DNA of 64,000 bases from Dryomyza anilis (taxonomy: Eukaryota > Arthropoda > Insecta > Diptera > Dryomyzidae). Shown here piece by piece: positions 10,000 to 22,355 of this stretch. The notes under the pieces are model-generated. The model saw only the letters and a program-made list of their open reading frames with translations, ran no database searches and was not told where the DNA came from. Where the stretch lies: positions 2,917,852 through 2,981,851 of the forward strand of contig OX638136.1 of the NCBI GenBank assembly GCA_951804985.1, given 5' to 3'. A program made the translations under genes and the position numbers. How positions within the stretch are numbered: the first letter of the stretch is position 1; each line of letters starts with the position of its first letter.

Positions 10000-11485
10000 A
10001 TTCTATCAACATATTAAAAATTTATAGATTATCATAGACACATTCCAATGATTGCAAAATCTTTAAGTCCTTTATATGAAATTCTAAATAAAGCTATTAA
10101 AAATAAAATGAAAGACCTTATTTGGACAACAGAATCTGAAAATGTTTTCAATGAAATTAAATCTAAATTTGCCAACGGCACACTTCTAACACATTTAGCT
10201 AAATCCTCCATTTTATCTCTGGCTGTTGATGCTTCAAATATTGCAATCGGTGCTGTCCTTCAGCAAACAATTAATAACTGCACTGAACCTTTCGCCTATT
10301 TTAAAAAAAAAAACTTGCACCAGCAGAGATAAAATATTCCACATTTGACCGCGAACTTCTTGCAATTTATTCAGCTATAAAACATTTTCGACTTTTTTTT
10401 GGAAGGACGGACATTTACAGTATATACGGACCATAAACCCCTCACTTTTGTTATAAATTCTAAATTAGAACATTCACCTAGACAGACAAGACATTTGGAA
10501 TTCATCGCACAATTCACGAACGACTTTCAATATATTTCAGGTAAAAATAATGTTGTTGCAGATGTACTATCTCGTATTTCCGAAATTGACGAAATATCTT
10601 CAAATGAAATTAATATACATACACTGCATAATGAACAAAATAGTGATAGTACGCTGCAACAAATTGTGTCTGTACCAAATTCTAAATTTACCCTCAAACT
10701 TATAGACATACCTGTTTTCAAGCTCAAAATTTGGTGCGAAGTTTCTTTCAAAACTTTTCGACCTTACCTTCCACCTTCAATGCGTCAAACGGTTTTCCGA
10801 AAACTACATTCTTTATCACATCCTGGCGTCCGTACTACTAGAAAATTAGTTCAATCTAAATATTTCTGGCCGAACATGCGTAAAGACTTGAATATACACA
10901 AAATCTCCAGTACAAAAAATCGATATCCCATCTGGAAGGTTTGAGCACATACATATGGATCTGGTGGGACCCCTTCCTGTATCGAATGGATATCGATACA
11001 TATTACCTATCATCGACCGAAACACAAGATGGCCTGAAGCATACCCCATTAAAGACATATCTGCATCAACCGTTGCGAAAACTTTCATTGATAACTATAT
11101 ACCGCGTTTTGGTGTTCCTTTAAAAATTACAGTTGACCAAGGGACACAATTTCGCTCAAAGATGTTTTCTGAACTTACTAAAGCTCTTGGGTGTCATAAG
11201 ATTCATACAATTCCTTATCATCCACAAGCCAATGGGATGATTGAAAGATTCCATCGGCAATTAAAAACATCTTTAATAGCAACTCGCGGTTCAATTCATT
11301 GGTCCGAACAACTACCTCTCGTTCTTCTCGGATTACGTTGCGCTATCAAAGAAGATTTAAAGTGTTGTCCAGCAGAATTAGTCTACGGACAAACATTAAG
11401 ACTTCCGGGAGAATTATTAATTTCAAAACCCAATGATTTCTCTACTGTTGATATGCTACAAAAATTAAAGAACATTTTTCTTTAG
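10000..11485 (+). pseudogene. F2 RNase H and integrase, first copy
   Basis: Pieces in several frames. 10048-10332: thumb and RNase H start ([17 protein letters not shown]). 10399-10944: RNase H end ([32 protein letters not shown]) and the integrase N-terminus [14 protein letters not shown]. About 54 bases holding the CxxC half of the zinc-binding motif are missing near 10895 compared with the array. 10955-11485: integrase core with DLVGPLP, DQGTQF and NGMIERFHR, matching the DDE residues. Homopolymer changes near 10310 and 10395 explain two of the frame shifts. Confidence 0.82.
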
Positions 11486-11541
11486 TCCGAAATAAAATTA
11501 TTCATCATTCAAATAATGAAAATATTTTTGTTCCTAAAGAT

Positions 11542-11784
11542 TTGGCTTCATGCGAGTTTGTATTTGTTAAAGTGAATCGTTCTTCTGGATTAGCATTTCA
11601 ATTTGAAGGACATTTTAAAGTCATGTCTAGAAATGATAAGGTTTTTCAAATACAATATGGAAATATTTTACGAAAGGTATCTATTGACTTACTCAAACCC
11701 GCACACCTCGATAATATACTTGACACACATAACACCAATACAGTACCATCAAAAAAGAAAAATGTTACTTTTAATATAAATTAA
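11542..11784 (+). pseudogene. F2 integrase C-terminal domain
   Basis: 80 residues with FVFVKVNRSSGLAFQFEGHF, FKVMSRNDKVFQI and VSIDLLKPAHL, the C-terminal DNA-binding part of mag-type integrases. It is cut from the core by a TAG near 11483 and a frame change. Copies at 15795-16037 and 27365-27607; the one at about 20045-20270 has a one-base deletion. Confidence 0.75.
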
Positions 11785-11835
11785 AAATTTATTTTATTTT
11801 CTCATATATATACTTCTTTTAATATTTTCGTTTCA

Positions 11836-11850
11836 CTAGAGGGGGAGTGA
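11836..11850 (+). promoter_or_regulatory. F2 polypurine tract
   Basis: CTAGAGGGGGAGTGA directly before the 3' LTR (TGTAGTATC at 11851), the expected plus-strand primer. The same tract precedes the LTRs at 16104, 20344 and 27674. Confidence 0.8.
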
Positions 11851-12063
11851 TGTAGTATCACAGTTTATCTACTTTGCAACTTTAACAACTTTGTATTTGG
11901 TTTTCAAAAATAGTTTTGTATTTTTTTTTCATTTTCAATAGTTTTCAAAATGTACAAATAATTTTTCATTCAAAAAATAAATTTTAACTTGATCTGTTTT
12001 ATCACGTTTTGCTTATAACGTTTTTTAAAATATAATTGTTTTATTTTACACAACGTGACTACA
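11851..12063 (+). repeat. F2 3' LTR
   Basis: 213 bases from TGTAGTATCACAG to AACGTGACTACA, followed by the right-hand CCAAG (12064-12068) and F1 sequence. Confidence 0.92.
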
Positions 12064-13287
12064 CCAAGTAACATAGTGGTAGGAAGAACACTTGTGGAGG
12101 CGGAGAAAGACAGAATTGTATATATAGAGTTCTCAATTTGGAAAACTCGTCAAAATTAATCAAAAAGGGGACAGTGATAAGACAGTGTCAAGAGGCATCA
12201 GCTATTATAAATTGTGAGTCAAATCAATCAAAGGACTATGTCACACCGCAAATAAACAAACAATCTACTAACATGTTTATAAATGAATGGACGAAGGATT
12301 TGGCTGCCAAAGAAAAAAGTTAAGTGCAAAAGCTAATTGATAAATATTGGTGTATATTTGCTGACACTGGTGATTCTAACCCAATTCGTCAAGGACCAAG
12401 AAGGATACGAAGTATAACATTTGGAGAGACGAAGTATAACATTTGGTTGAAGAAATGCACACAAATGGCGTGGTGGAACCATCTAAGAGTCCACGGAGTT
12501 CACCAGTAGTATTCGTGAAAAAGAAGGACTATAGTACTCGGTTCTGCGTTGATTACCGAAAGCCTAATGATGTCACCAAGAAAGATAGTTATCCATTGCC
12601 CAGAATCGATGACACCTTGGATACACTATCTAATGCTAAGTGGTTTTCCACGTTGGACTTGCAAAACGGTTACCGGCAAGTAGAAATCGACAAGAGAGAT
12701 AGAGAGAATGGATTATGTACATTTGAACTATGTAATGCCCCAGACACACTCAAGTGGTTAATGGATCATGTACTGAAAGGTCTACACTGGAAAACTTGCC
12801 TGGTATACCCAGATGACATAATTGTCATGGACAAGGACTTTAACGAGCATCTTAGAAATTTAGAGGAACTATTCCTATGATTGGAAAATGCGGGGGTACT
12901 ACTGGCGAAAAGAAATGCTCACTTTTCAAGAAAGAAGTCAAGTATCTGGGTCATCGAGTTACCACGGAAGGAGTGGATACCGAAGAATATAAAATTGTTG
13001 CAGTAAAGGAGTGGCCCAGACCGCAAAACCTACATGACCTACGAAGTTTCTTGGGGCTCTGGTCATACTACATGCGATTTATTCCAGGTTTTGTCAATGC
13101 TGCTAGTAGTCTGTACAAGTTAACAAGAAAGAACCGCGCATTTAAATGGGACGATGATCAAGAAAGGGAGTTTTTGAAGTTAAAAGATCTAATATGCTCG
13201 GACCAATTCTTGCGTACCCAATTTCAGGTGAGAAATTTATACTTGATACGAAATAGGCGAAGTTCTCTCTCAAGTGATCAATTGTAA
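12064..13287 (+). pseudogene. F1 pol segment 0 (linker and reverse transcriptase), first array copy
   Basis: Continues F1 from the F2 insertion point. 12138-12323: protease-RT linker, ending at a TAA. 12443-12880: reverse transcriptase with STRFCVDYRKPNDVT, STLDLQNGYRQVEID and YPDDIIVM, where proline takes the variable place of YxDD. A TGA after NLEELFL (CGA in copy B) and a frame change lead to 12877-13287 with KEVKYLGHRVTTEGV and LRSFLGLWSYYMRFIPGF. It stops at about 13287 and joins F2 sequence instead of running on into RNase H. Confidence 0.82.
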
Positions 13288-14256
13288 TTATTTTAATAAT
13301 TACAATAACACTTCAGAAATTTTAAATTAAAAAGTCTCATTATGACGGTGACGAATAATGAGACCAATTTTTGTTCAGTTCGTCGCCTATTTATTTTCGA
13401 TAAGATTAATCGACTTAAATTCCTCATTGATACAGGAGCGGTTGTTTTAGTTATCCCTGCTTCTAAATTTAAAAGTCTAAAACGCATTTCTGACCTTTCT
13501 TTAACTGCTGCAAATGGAACATGAATCGAAACATTTGACTCTAAATTATTTAAAATTGACCTAGGTCTACGCAGAGATTTTGAATTTCATTTTGGCAGAC
13601 GTTTCTACACGCATTATTGGTGCAAATTTTCTTGAAAAATTTGGCGTCATAGTCGATATTAAAAATTACCAAATTATTGATTCTTTTACAAAATTAGTTG
13701 TTCATGGTATATCTGGTTTCTGTGAGATATCCTCACTTAAAATAACATGTCCTGAAAATCAATATTCAGATCTTCTTAAAGAGTTTCCCTCTATTACAAC
13801 AGAACCTGATTATACGAAACCAGTCAAACACAATACAGTTCACAGAATCGAACCACAAGGAATATTGCCTTATTCAAAACCACGTAGATTAGATCCCTTA
13901 AAGCATAAAATAGCAAAAACCGAATTTGAGTATTTAGTTAAAATTGGTGTTTGCAGACCATCTTGTTCAACCACTGCATTTACATTTGGTACAAAAAAAG
14001 GATCCAAATGATTGGAGACCTTGCGGGGATTACAGGAGGTTAAATTGTATCACAGTCCCCGATCGATATCCCCTTCCTCATCTGCATGATCTAAATATAG
14101 ATTTACGAAATAAATTTTTAAGCTACCAAGTACCAAAAGACGGCATTCAACCCTCTAAAGAGCGATTTGAAGTTATCAACAATTTTGAAAAGCCTAATTC
14201 TATCAACAAATTAAAAATTTATAGGTGTTGTCAATTATTATCATAGATACATTCCA

Positions 14257-15738
14257 ATGATTGCAAAATCTTTAAGTCCTTTATATGAAATTCTAAATAA
14301 AGCTATTAAAAATAAAATGAAAGACCTTATTTGGACAACAGAATCTGAAAATGTTTTCAATGAAATTAAATCTAAATTTGCCAACGGCACACTTCTAACA
14401 CATTTAGCTAAATCCTCTATTTTATCTCTGGCTGTTGATGCTTCAAATATTGCAATCGGTGCTGTCCTTCAGCAAACAATAAATAACTGCACTGAACCTT
14501 TAGCCTATTTTTCAAAAAAACTTGCACCAGCAGAGATAAAATATTCCACATTTGACCGCGAACTTCTTGCAATTTATTCAGCTATAAAACATTTTCGACT
14601 TTTTTTGGAAGGACGGACATTTACAGTATATACGGACCATAAACCCCTCACTTTTGTTATAAATTCTAAATTAGAACGTTCACCTAGACAGACAAGACAT
14701 TTGGAATTCATCGCACAATTCACGAACGACATTCAATATATTTCAGGTAAAAATAATGTTGTTGCAGATGTACTATCTCGTATTTCCGAAATTGACGAAA
14801 TATCTTCAAATGAAATTAATATACATACACTGCATAATGAACAAAATAGTGATAGTACGCTGCAACAAATTGTGTCTGTACCAAATTCTAAATTTACCCT
14901 CAAACTTATAGACATACCTGTTTTCAAGCTCAAAATTTGGTGCGAAGTTTCTTTCAAAACTTTTCGACCTTACCTTCCACCTTCAATGCGTCAAACGGTT
15001 TTCCGAAAACTACATTCTTTATCACATCCTGGCGTCCGTACTACTAGAAAATTAGTTCAATCTAAATATTTCTGGACGAACATGCGGAAAGACTTGAATA
15101 GTTGGGCTACAAATTGCATTGAATGTCAAAAATCTAAAATTCACATATACACAAAATCTCCAGTACAAAAAATCGATATCCCATCTGGAAGGTTTGAGCA
15201 CATACATATGGATCTGGTGGGACCCCTTCCTGTATCGAATGGATATCGATACATATTAACTATCATCGACCGAAACACAAGATGGCCTGAAGCATACCCC
15301 ATTAAAGACATATCTGCATCAACCGTTGCGAAAACTTTCATTGATAACTATATACCGCGTTTTGGTGTTCCTTTAAAAATTACAGTTGACCAAGGGACAC
15401 AATTTCGCTCAAAGATGTTTTCTGAACTTACTAAAGCTCTTGGGTGTCATAAGATTCATACAATTCCTTATCATCCACAAGCCAATGGGATGATTGAAAG
15501 ATTCCATCGGCAATTAAAAACATCTTTAATAGCAACTCGCGATTCAATTCATTGGTCCGAACAACTACCTCTCGTTCTTCTCGGATTACGTTGCGCTATC
15601 AAAGAAGATTTAAAGTGTTGTCCAGCAGAATTAGTCTACGGACAAACATTAAGACTTCCGGGAGAATTATTAATTTCAAAACCCAATGATTTCTCTACTG
15701 TTGATATGCTACAAAAATTAAAGAACATTTTTCTTTAG
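14257..15738 (+). pseudogene. F2 thumb, RNase H and integrase frame, unit 1
   Basis: 493 residues open. RNase [21 protein letters not shown](L)[28 protein letters not shown]. Integrase: [14 protein letters not shown] with CIECQK (complete H-H-C-C), [28 protein letters not shown] and [11 protein letters not shown]. This keeps the zinc motif lost in the first F2 copy. The upstream catalytic palm is deleted, so the frame is a fragment of pol that begins at an internal Met. Confidence 0.85.
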
Positions 15739-15794
15739 TCCGAAATAAAATTATTCATCATTCAAATAATGAAAATATTTTTGTTCCTAAAGAT

Positions 15795-16037
15795 TTGGCT
15801 TCATGCGAGTTTGTATTTGTTAAAGTGAATCGTTCTTCTGGATTAGCATTTCAATTTGAAGGACATTTTAAAGTCATGTCTAGAAATGATAAGTTTTTTC
15901 AAATACAATATGGAAATATTTTACGAAAGGTATCTATTGACTTACTCAAACCCGCACACCTCGATAATATACTTGACACACATAACACCAATACAGTACC
16001 ATCAAAAAAGAAAAATGTTACTTTTAATATAAATTAA
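15795..16037 (+). pseudogene. F2 integrase C-terminal domain, unit 1
   Basis: 80 residues, same as 11542-11784 apart from VFQI reading FFQI. Separated from the core by a TAG at about 15736 and a frame change. Confidence 0.7.
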
Positions 16038-16103
16038 AAATTTATTTTATTTTCTCATATATATACTTCTTTTAATATTTTCGTTTCACTAGAGGGGGAG
16101 TGA

Positions 16104-16317
16104 TGTAGTATCACAGTTTATCTACTTTGCAACTTTAACAACTTTGTATTTGGTTTTCAAAAATAGTTTTGTATTTTTTTTTTCATTTTCAATAGTTTTC
16201 AAAATGTACAAATAATTTTTCATTCAAAAAATAAATTTTAACTTGATCTGTTTTATCACGTTTTGCTTATAACGTTTTTTAAAATATAATTGTTTTATTT
16301 TACACAACGTGACTACA
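16104..16317 (+). repeat. F2 LTR, array unit 1
   Basis: 214 bases, TGTAGT to ACTACA, preceded by the polypurine tract and followed by F1 sequence starting CCAAG. Confidence 0.9.
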
Positions 16318-17528
16318 CCAAGTAACATAGTGGTAGGAAGAACACTTGTGGAGGCGGAGAAAGACAGAATTGTATATATAGAGTTCTCAATTTGGAAAAC
16401 TCGTCAAAATTAATCAAAAAGGGGACAGTGATAAGACAGTGTCAAGAGGCATCAGCTATTATAAATTGTGAGTCAAATCAATCAAAGGACTATGTCACAC
16501 CGCAAATAAACAAACAATCTACTAACATGTTTATAAATGAATGGACGAAGGATTTGGCTGCCAAAGAAAAAAGTTAAGTGCAAAAGCTAATTGATAAATA
16601 TTGGTGTATATTTGCTGACACTGGTGATTCTAACCCAATTCGTCAAGGACCAAGAAGGGTACCACCTGCGAAAAGAGACGAAGTATAACATTTGGTTGAA
16701 GAAATGCACACAAATGGCGTGGTGGAACCATCTAAGAGTCCACGGAGTTCACCAGTAGTATTCGTGAAAAAGAAGGACTATAGTACTCGGTTCTGCGTTG
16801 ATTACCGAAAGCCTAATGATGTCACCAAGAAAGATAGTTATCCATTGCCCAGAATCGATGACACCTTGGATACACTATCTAATGCTAAGTGGTTTTCCAC
16901 GTTGGACTTGCAAAACGGTTACCGGCAAGTAGAAATCGACAAGAGAGAATGGATTATGTACATTTGAACTATGTAATGCCCCAGCCACACTCAAGCGGTT
17001 AATGGATCATGTACTGAAAGGTCTACACTGGAAAACTTGCCTGGTATACCCAGATGACATAATTGTCATGGGCAAGGACTTTAACGAGCATCTTAGAAAT
17101 TTAGAGGAACTATTCCTATGATTGGAAAATGCGGGGGTACTACTGGCGAAAAGAAATGCTCACTTTTCAAGAAAGAAGTCAAGTATCTGGGTCATCGAGT
17201 TACCACGGAAGGAGTGGATACCGAAGAATATAAAATTGTTGCAGTAAAGGAGTGGCCCAGACCGCAAAACCTACATGACCTACGAAGTTTCTTGGGGCTC
17301 TGGGCATACTACATGCGATTTATTCCAGGTTTTGTCAATGCTGCTAGTAGTCTGTACAAGTTAACAAGAAAGAACCGCGCATTTAAATGGGACGATGATC
17401 AAGAAAGGGAGTTTTTGAAGTTAAAAGATCTAATATGCTCGGACCAATTCTTGCGTACCCAATTTCAGGTGAGAAATTTATACTTGATACGAAATAGGCG
17501 AAGTTCTCTCTCAAGTGATCAATTGTAA
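16318..17528 (+). pseudogene. F1 pol segment 1
   Basis: Linker (16392-16577), reverse transcriptase start (16692-16967) and connection region (17118-17528). It has the ancestral-looking GGGTACCACCTGCGAAAAG at about 16660 like segment 4, and a private deletion at about 16947 (GACAAGAGAGAATGG) that shifts frame before the YPDD motif. Confidence 0.8.
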
Positions 17529-18497
17529 TTATTTTAATAATTACAATAACACTTCAGAAATTTTAAATTAAAAAGTCTCATTATGACGGTGACGAATAAT
17601 GAGACCAATTTTTGTTCAGTTCGTCGCCTATTTATTTTCGATAAGATTAATCGACTTAAATTCCTCATTGATACAGGAGCGGTTGTTTTAGTTATCCCTG
17701 CTTCTAAATTTAAAAGTCTAAAACGCATTTCTGACCTTTCTTTAACTGCTGCAAATGGAACATGAATCGAAACATTTGACTCTAAATTATTTAAAATTGA
17801 CCTAGGTCTACGCAGAGATTTTGAATTTCATTTTGGCAGACGTTTCTACACGCATTATTGGTGCAAATTTTCTTGAAAAATTTGGCGTCATAGTCGATAT
17901 TAAAAATTACCAAATTATTGATTCTTTTACAAAATTAGTTGTTCATGGTATATCTGGTTTCTGTGAGATATCCTCACTTAAAATAACATGTCCTGAAAAT
18001 CAATATTCAGATCTTCTTAAAGAGTTTCCCTCTATTACAACAGAACCTGATTATACGAAACCAGTCAAACACAATACAGTTCACAGAATCGAACCACAAG
18101 GAATATTGCCTTATTCAAAACCACGTAGATTAGATCCCTTAAAGCATAAAATAGCAAAAACCGAATTTGAGTATTTAGTTAAAATTGGTGTTTGCAGACC
18201 ATCTTGTTCAACCACTGCATTTACATTTGGTACAAAAAAAGGATCCAAATGATTGGAGACCTTGCGGGGATTACAGGAGGTTAAATTGTATCACAGTCCC
18301 CGATCGATATCCCCTTCCTCATCTGCATGATCTAAATATAGATTTACGAAATAAATTTTTAAGCTACCAAGTACCAAAAGACGGCATTCAACCCTCTAAA
18401 GAGCGATTTGAAGTTATCAACAATTTTGAAAAGCCTAATTCTATCAACAAATTAAAAATTTATAGGTGTTGTCAATTATTATCATAGATACATTCCA

Positions 18498-19979
18498 ATG
18501 ATTGCAAAATCTTTAAGTCCTTTATATGAAATTCTAAATAAAGCTATTAAAAATAAAATGAAAGACCTTATTTGGACAACAGAATCTGAAAATGTTTTCA
18601 ATGAAATTAAATCTAAATTTGCCAACGGCACACTTCTAACACATTTAGCTAAATCCTCTATTTTATCTCTGGCTGTTGATGCTTCAAATATTGCAATCGG
18701 TGCTGTCCTTCAGCAAACAATAAATAACTGCACTGAACCTTTAGCCTATTTTTCAAAAAAACTTGCACCAGCAGAGATAAAATATTCCACATTTGACCGC
18801 GAACTTCTTGCAATTTATTCAGCTATAAAACATTTTCGACTTTTTTTGGAAGGACGGACATTTACAGTATATACGGACCATAAACCCCTCACTTTTGTTA
18901 TAAATTCTAAATTAGAACGTTCACCTAGACAGACAAGACATTTGGAATTCATCGCACAATTCACGAACGACATTCAATATATTTCAGGTAAAAATAATGT
19001 TGTTGCAGATGTACTATCTCGTATTTCCGAAATTGACGAAATATCTTCAAATGAAATTAATATACATACACTGCATAATGAACAAAATAGTGATAGTACG
19101 CTGCAACAAATTGTGTTTGTACCAAATTCTAAATTTACCCTCAAACTTATAGACATACCTGTTTTCAAGCTCAAAATTTGGTGCGAAGTTTCTTTCAAAA
19201 CTTTTCGACCTTACCTTCCACCTTCAATGCGTCAAACGGTTTTCCGAAAACTACATTCTTTATCACATCCTGGCGTCCGTACTACTAGAAAATTAGTTCA
19301 ATCTAAATATTTCTGGCCGAACATGCGTAAAGACTTGAATAGTTGGGCTACAAATTGCATTGAATGTCAAAAATATAAAATTCACATATACACAAAATCT
19401 CCAGTACAAAAAATCGATATCCCATCTGGAAGGTTTGAGCACATACATATGGATCTGGTGGGACCCCTTCCTGTATCGAATGGATATCGATACATATTAA
19501 CTATCATCGACCGAAACACAAGATGGCCTGAAGCATACCCCATTAAAGACATATCTGCATCAACCGTTGCGAAAACTTTCATTGATAACTATATACCGCG
19601 TTTTGGTGTTCCTTTAAAAATTACAGTTGACCAAGGGACACAATTTCGCTCAAAGATGTTTTCTGAACTTACTAAAGCTCTTGGGTGTCATAAGATTCAT
19701 ACAATTCCTTATCATCCACAAGCCAATGGGATGATTGAAAGATTCCATCGGCAATTAAAAACATCTTTAATAGCAACTCGCGATTCAATTCATTGGTCCG
19801 AACAACTACCTCTCGTTCTTCTCGGATTACGTTGCGCTATCAAAGAAGATTTAAAGTGTTGTCCAGCAGAATTAGTCTACGGACAAACCTTAAGACTTCC
19901 GGGAGAATTATTAATTTCAAAACCCAATGATTTCTCTACTGTTGATATGCTACAAAAATTAAAGAACATTTTTCTTTAG
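18498..19979 (+). pseudogene. F2 thumb, RNase H and integrase frame, unit 2
   Basis: 493 residues, the same domain order and catalytic residues as the unit 1 frame, with a few substitutions (IVFVPNS, CQKYKI). Intact H-H-C-C and DDE residues. It lacks the reverse transcriptase palm upstream. Confidence 0.85.
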
Positions 19980-20343
19980 TCCGAAATAAAATTATTCATC
20001 ATTCAAATAATGAAAATATTTTTGTTCCTAAAGATTTGGCTTAATGCGAGTTTGTATTTGTTAAAGTGAATCGTTCTTCTGGATTAGCATTTCAATTTGA
20101 AGGACATTTAAAGTCATGTCTAGAAATGATAAGGTTTTTCAAATACAATATGGAAATATTTTACGAAAGGTATCTATTGACTTACTCAAACCCGCACACC
20201 TCGATAATATACTTGACACACATAACACCAATACAGTACCATCAAAAAAGAAAAATGTAACTTTTAATATAAATTAAAAATTTATTTTATTTTCTCATAT
20301 ATATACTTCTTTTAATATTTTCGTTTTACTAGAGGGGGAGTGA

Positions 20344-20557
20344 TGTAGTATCACAGTTTATCTACTTTGCAACTTTAACAACTTTGTATTTGGTTTTCAA
20401 AAATAGTTTTGTATTTTTTTTTTCATTTTCAATAGTTTTCAAAATGTACAAATAATTTTTCATTCAAAAAATAAATTTTAACTTGATCTGTTTTATCACG
20501 TTTTGCTTATAACGTTTTTTAAAATATAATTGTTTTATTTTACACAACGTGACTACA
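20344..20557 (+). repeat. F2 LTR, array unit 2
   Basis: 214 bases, TGTAGT to ACTACA, with the same flanks as unit 1. Confidence 0.9.
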
Positions 20558-21716
20558 CCAAGTAACATAGTGGTAGGAAGAACACTTGTGGAGGCGGAGA
20601 AAGACAGAATTGTATATATAGAGTTCTCAATTTGAAAAACTCGTCAAAATTAATCAAAAAGGGGACAGTGATAAGACAGTGTCAAGAGGCATCAGCGATT
20701 ATAAATTGTGAGTCAAATCAATCAAAGGACTATGTCACACCGCAAATAAACAAACAATCTACTAACATGTTTATAAATGAATGGACGAAGGATTTGGCTG
20801 CCAAAGAAGTGCAAAAGCTAATTGATAAATATTGGTGTATATTTGCTGACACTGGTGATTCTAACCCAATTCGTCAAGGACCAAGAAGGAGACGAAGTAT
20901 AACATTTGGAGAGACGAAGTATAACATTTGGTTGAAGAAATGCACACAAATGGCGTGGTGGAACCATCTAAGAGTCCACGGAGTTCACCAGTAGTATTCG
21001 TGAAAAAGAAGGACTATAGTACTCGGTTCTGCGTTGATTACCGAAAGCCTAATGATGTCACCAAGAAAGATAGTTATCCATTGCCCAGAATTGATGACAC
21101 CTTGGATACACTATCTAATGCTAAGTGGTTTTCCACGTTGGACTTGCAAAACGGTTACCGGCAAGTAGAAATTGACAAGAGAGATACAGAGAATGGATTA
21201 TGTATTGAAAGGTCTACACTGGAAAACTTGCCTGGTATACCCAGATGACATAATTGTCATGGGCAAGGACTTTAACGAGCATCTTAGAAATTTAGAGGAA
21301 CTATTCCTATGATTGGAAAATGCGGGTCTACTACTGGCGAAAAGAAATGCTCACTTTTCAAGAAAGAAGTCAAGTATCTGGGTCATCGAGTTACCACGGA
21401 AGGAGTGGATACCGAAGAATATAAAATTGTTGCAGTAAAGGAGTGGCCCAGACCGCAAAACCTACACGACCTACGAAGTTTCTTGGGGCTCTGGGCATAC
21501 TACATGCGATTTATTCCAGGTTTTGTCAATGCTGCTAGTAGTCTGTACAAGTTAACAAGAAAGAACCGCGCATTTAAATGGGACGATGAAGAAAGGGAGT
21601 TTTTGAAGTTAAAAGATCTAATATGCTCGGACCAATTCTTGCGTACCCAATTTCAGGTGAGAAATTTATACTTGATACGGAATAGGCGTAGTTCCCTCTC
21701 AAGTGATCAATTGTAA
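20558..21716 (+). pseudogene. F1 pol segment 2
   Basis: The linker and reverse transcriptase start are fused in one frame (20632-20994): AAKEVQKLIDKYWCIFADT is continuous because this copy lacks the 9 bases (AAAAAGTTA) that place a TAA in the other copies. The palm has a deletion of about 53 bases at about 21204 between two ATGTA repeats, shared with segment 3, which removes CTFELCNAP and shifts frame. Connection region at 21309-21716. Confidence 0.8.
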
Positions 21717-22355
21717 TTATTTTAATAATTACAATAACACTTCAGAAATTTTAAATTAAAAAGTCTCATTATGACGGTGACGAATAATGAGACCAATTTT
21801 TGTTCAGTTCGTCGCCTATTTATTTTCGATAAGATTAATCGACTTAAATTCCTCATTGATACAGGAGCGGTTGTTTCAGTTATCCCTGCTTCTAAATTTA
21901 AAAGTCTAAAACGCATTTCTGACCTTTCTTTAACTGCTGCAAATGGAAACATTTGACTCTAAATTATTTAAAATTGACCTAGGTCTACGCAGAGATTTTG
22001 AATTTCCTTTCATTTTGGCAGACGTTTCTACACCCATTATTGGTGCAAATTTTCTTGAAAAATTTGGCGTCATAGTCGATATTAAAAATTACCAAATTAT
22101 TGATTCTTTTACAAAATTAGTTGTTCATGGACTGGTTTCTGTGAGATATCCTCACTTAAAATAACATGTCTGAAAATCAATATTCAGATCTTCTTAAGAG
22201 TTTCCCTCTATTACAACTGAGCCTGATTATACCAGTCAAACACAATACAGTTCACAGAATCGAACCACAAGGAATATTGCCTTATTCAAAACCATGTAGA
22301 TTAGATCCCTTAAAGCATAAAATAGCAAAAGCCGAATTTGAGTATTTAGTTAAAA

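Larger units (their letters stand above)
6810..12063 (+). mobile_element. F2: complete-length mag-type Ty3/gypsy retrotransposon nested in F1
   Basis: Both LTRs (6810-7025 and 11851-12063), primer site, gag, protease, reverse transcriptase, RNase H, integrase and polypurine tract are present in order, flanked by CCAAG duplications. The LTR ends TGTAGT and ACTACA are inverted repeats; the 5' LTR has TGTACT. The gag with a CHCC knuckle of the form CWYHxxFGxxAxKCxxPC places it in the mag lineage (family knowledge). Coding regions are broken by stops, frameshifts and deletions, and a solo F1 LTR sits in the leader at 7112-7403. Confidence 0.88.
13288..16317 (+). mobile_element. Array unit 1: F2 3' part
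   Basis: Starts in F2 just after the gag zinc motif and runs to the LTR end. Protease (13342-13524, then 13580-14011 after a stop at ACATGA and a small deletion) keeps DTG. The reverse transcriptase lacks about 340 bases, including YVDD, at about 14115 (AAATAAA joined to TTTTTAAGC). Unit 2 has the identical deletion. Confidence 0.85.
17529..20557 (+). mobile_element. Array unit 2: F2 3' part
   Basis: Nearly identical to unit 1, with the same reverse transcriptase deletion at about 18355 and the same broken protease (17583-17765 and 17821-18252). Unit 2 pol restores Pro in YFWPNMRKD (unit 1 has Thr). Close identity marks units 1 and 2 as the most recent duplicates of the array. Confidence 0.85.

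Noticed and set aside
13944..14246. 100-codon frame across the F2 deletion joint in unit 1 (also 18185-18487)
   Set aside because: It only reads through the start of the reverse transcriptase and past a 340-base deletion; not a gene of its own.
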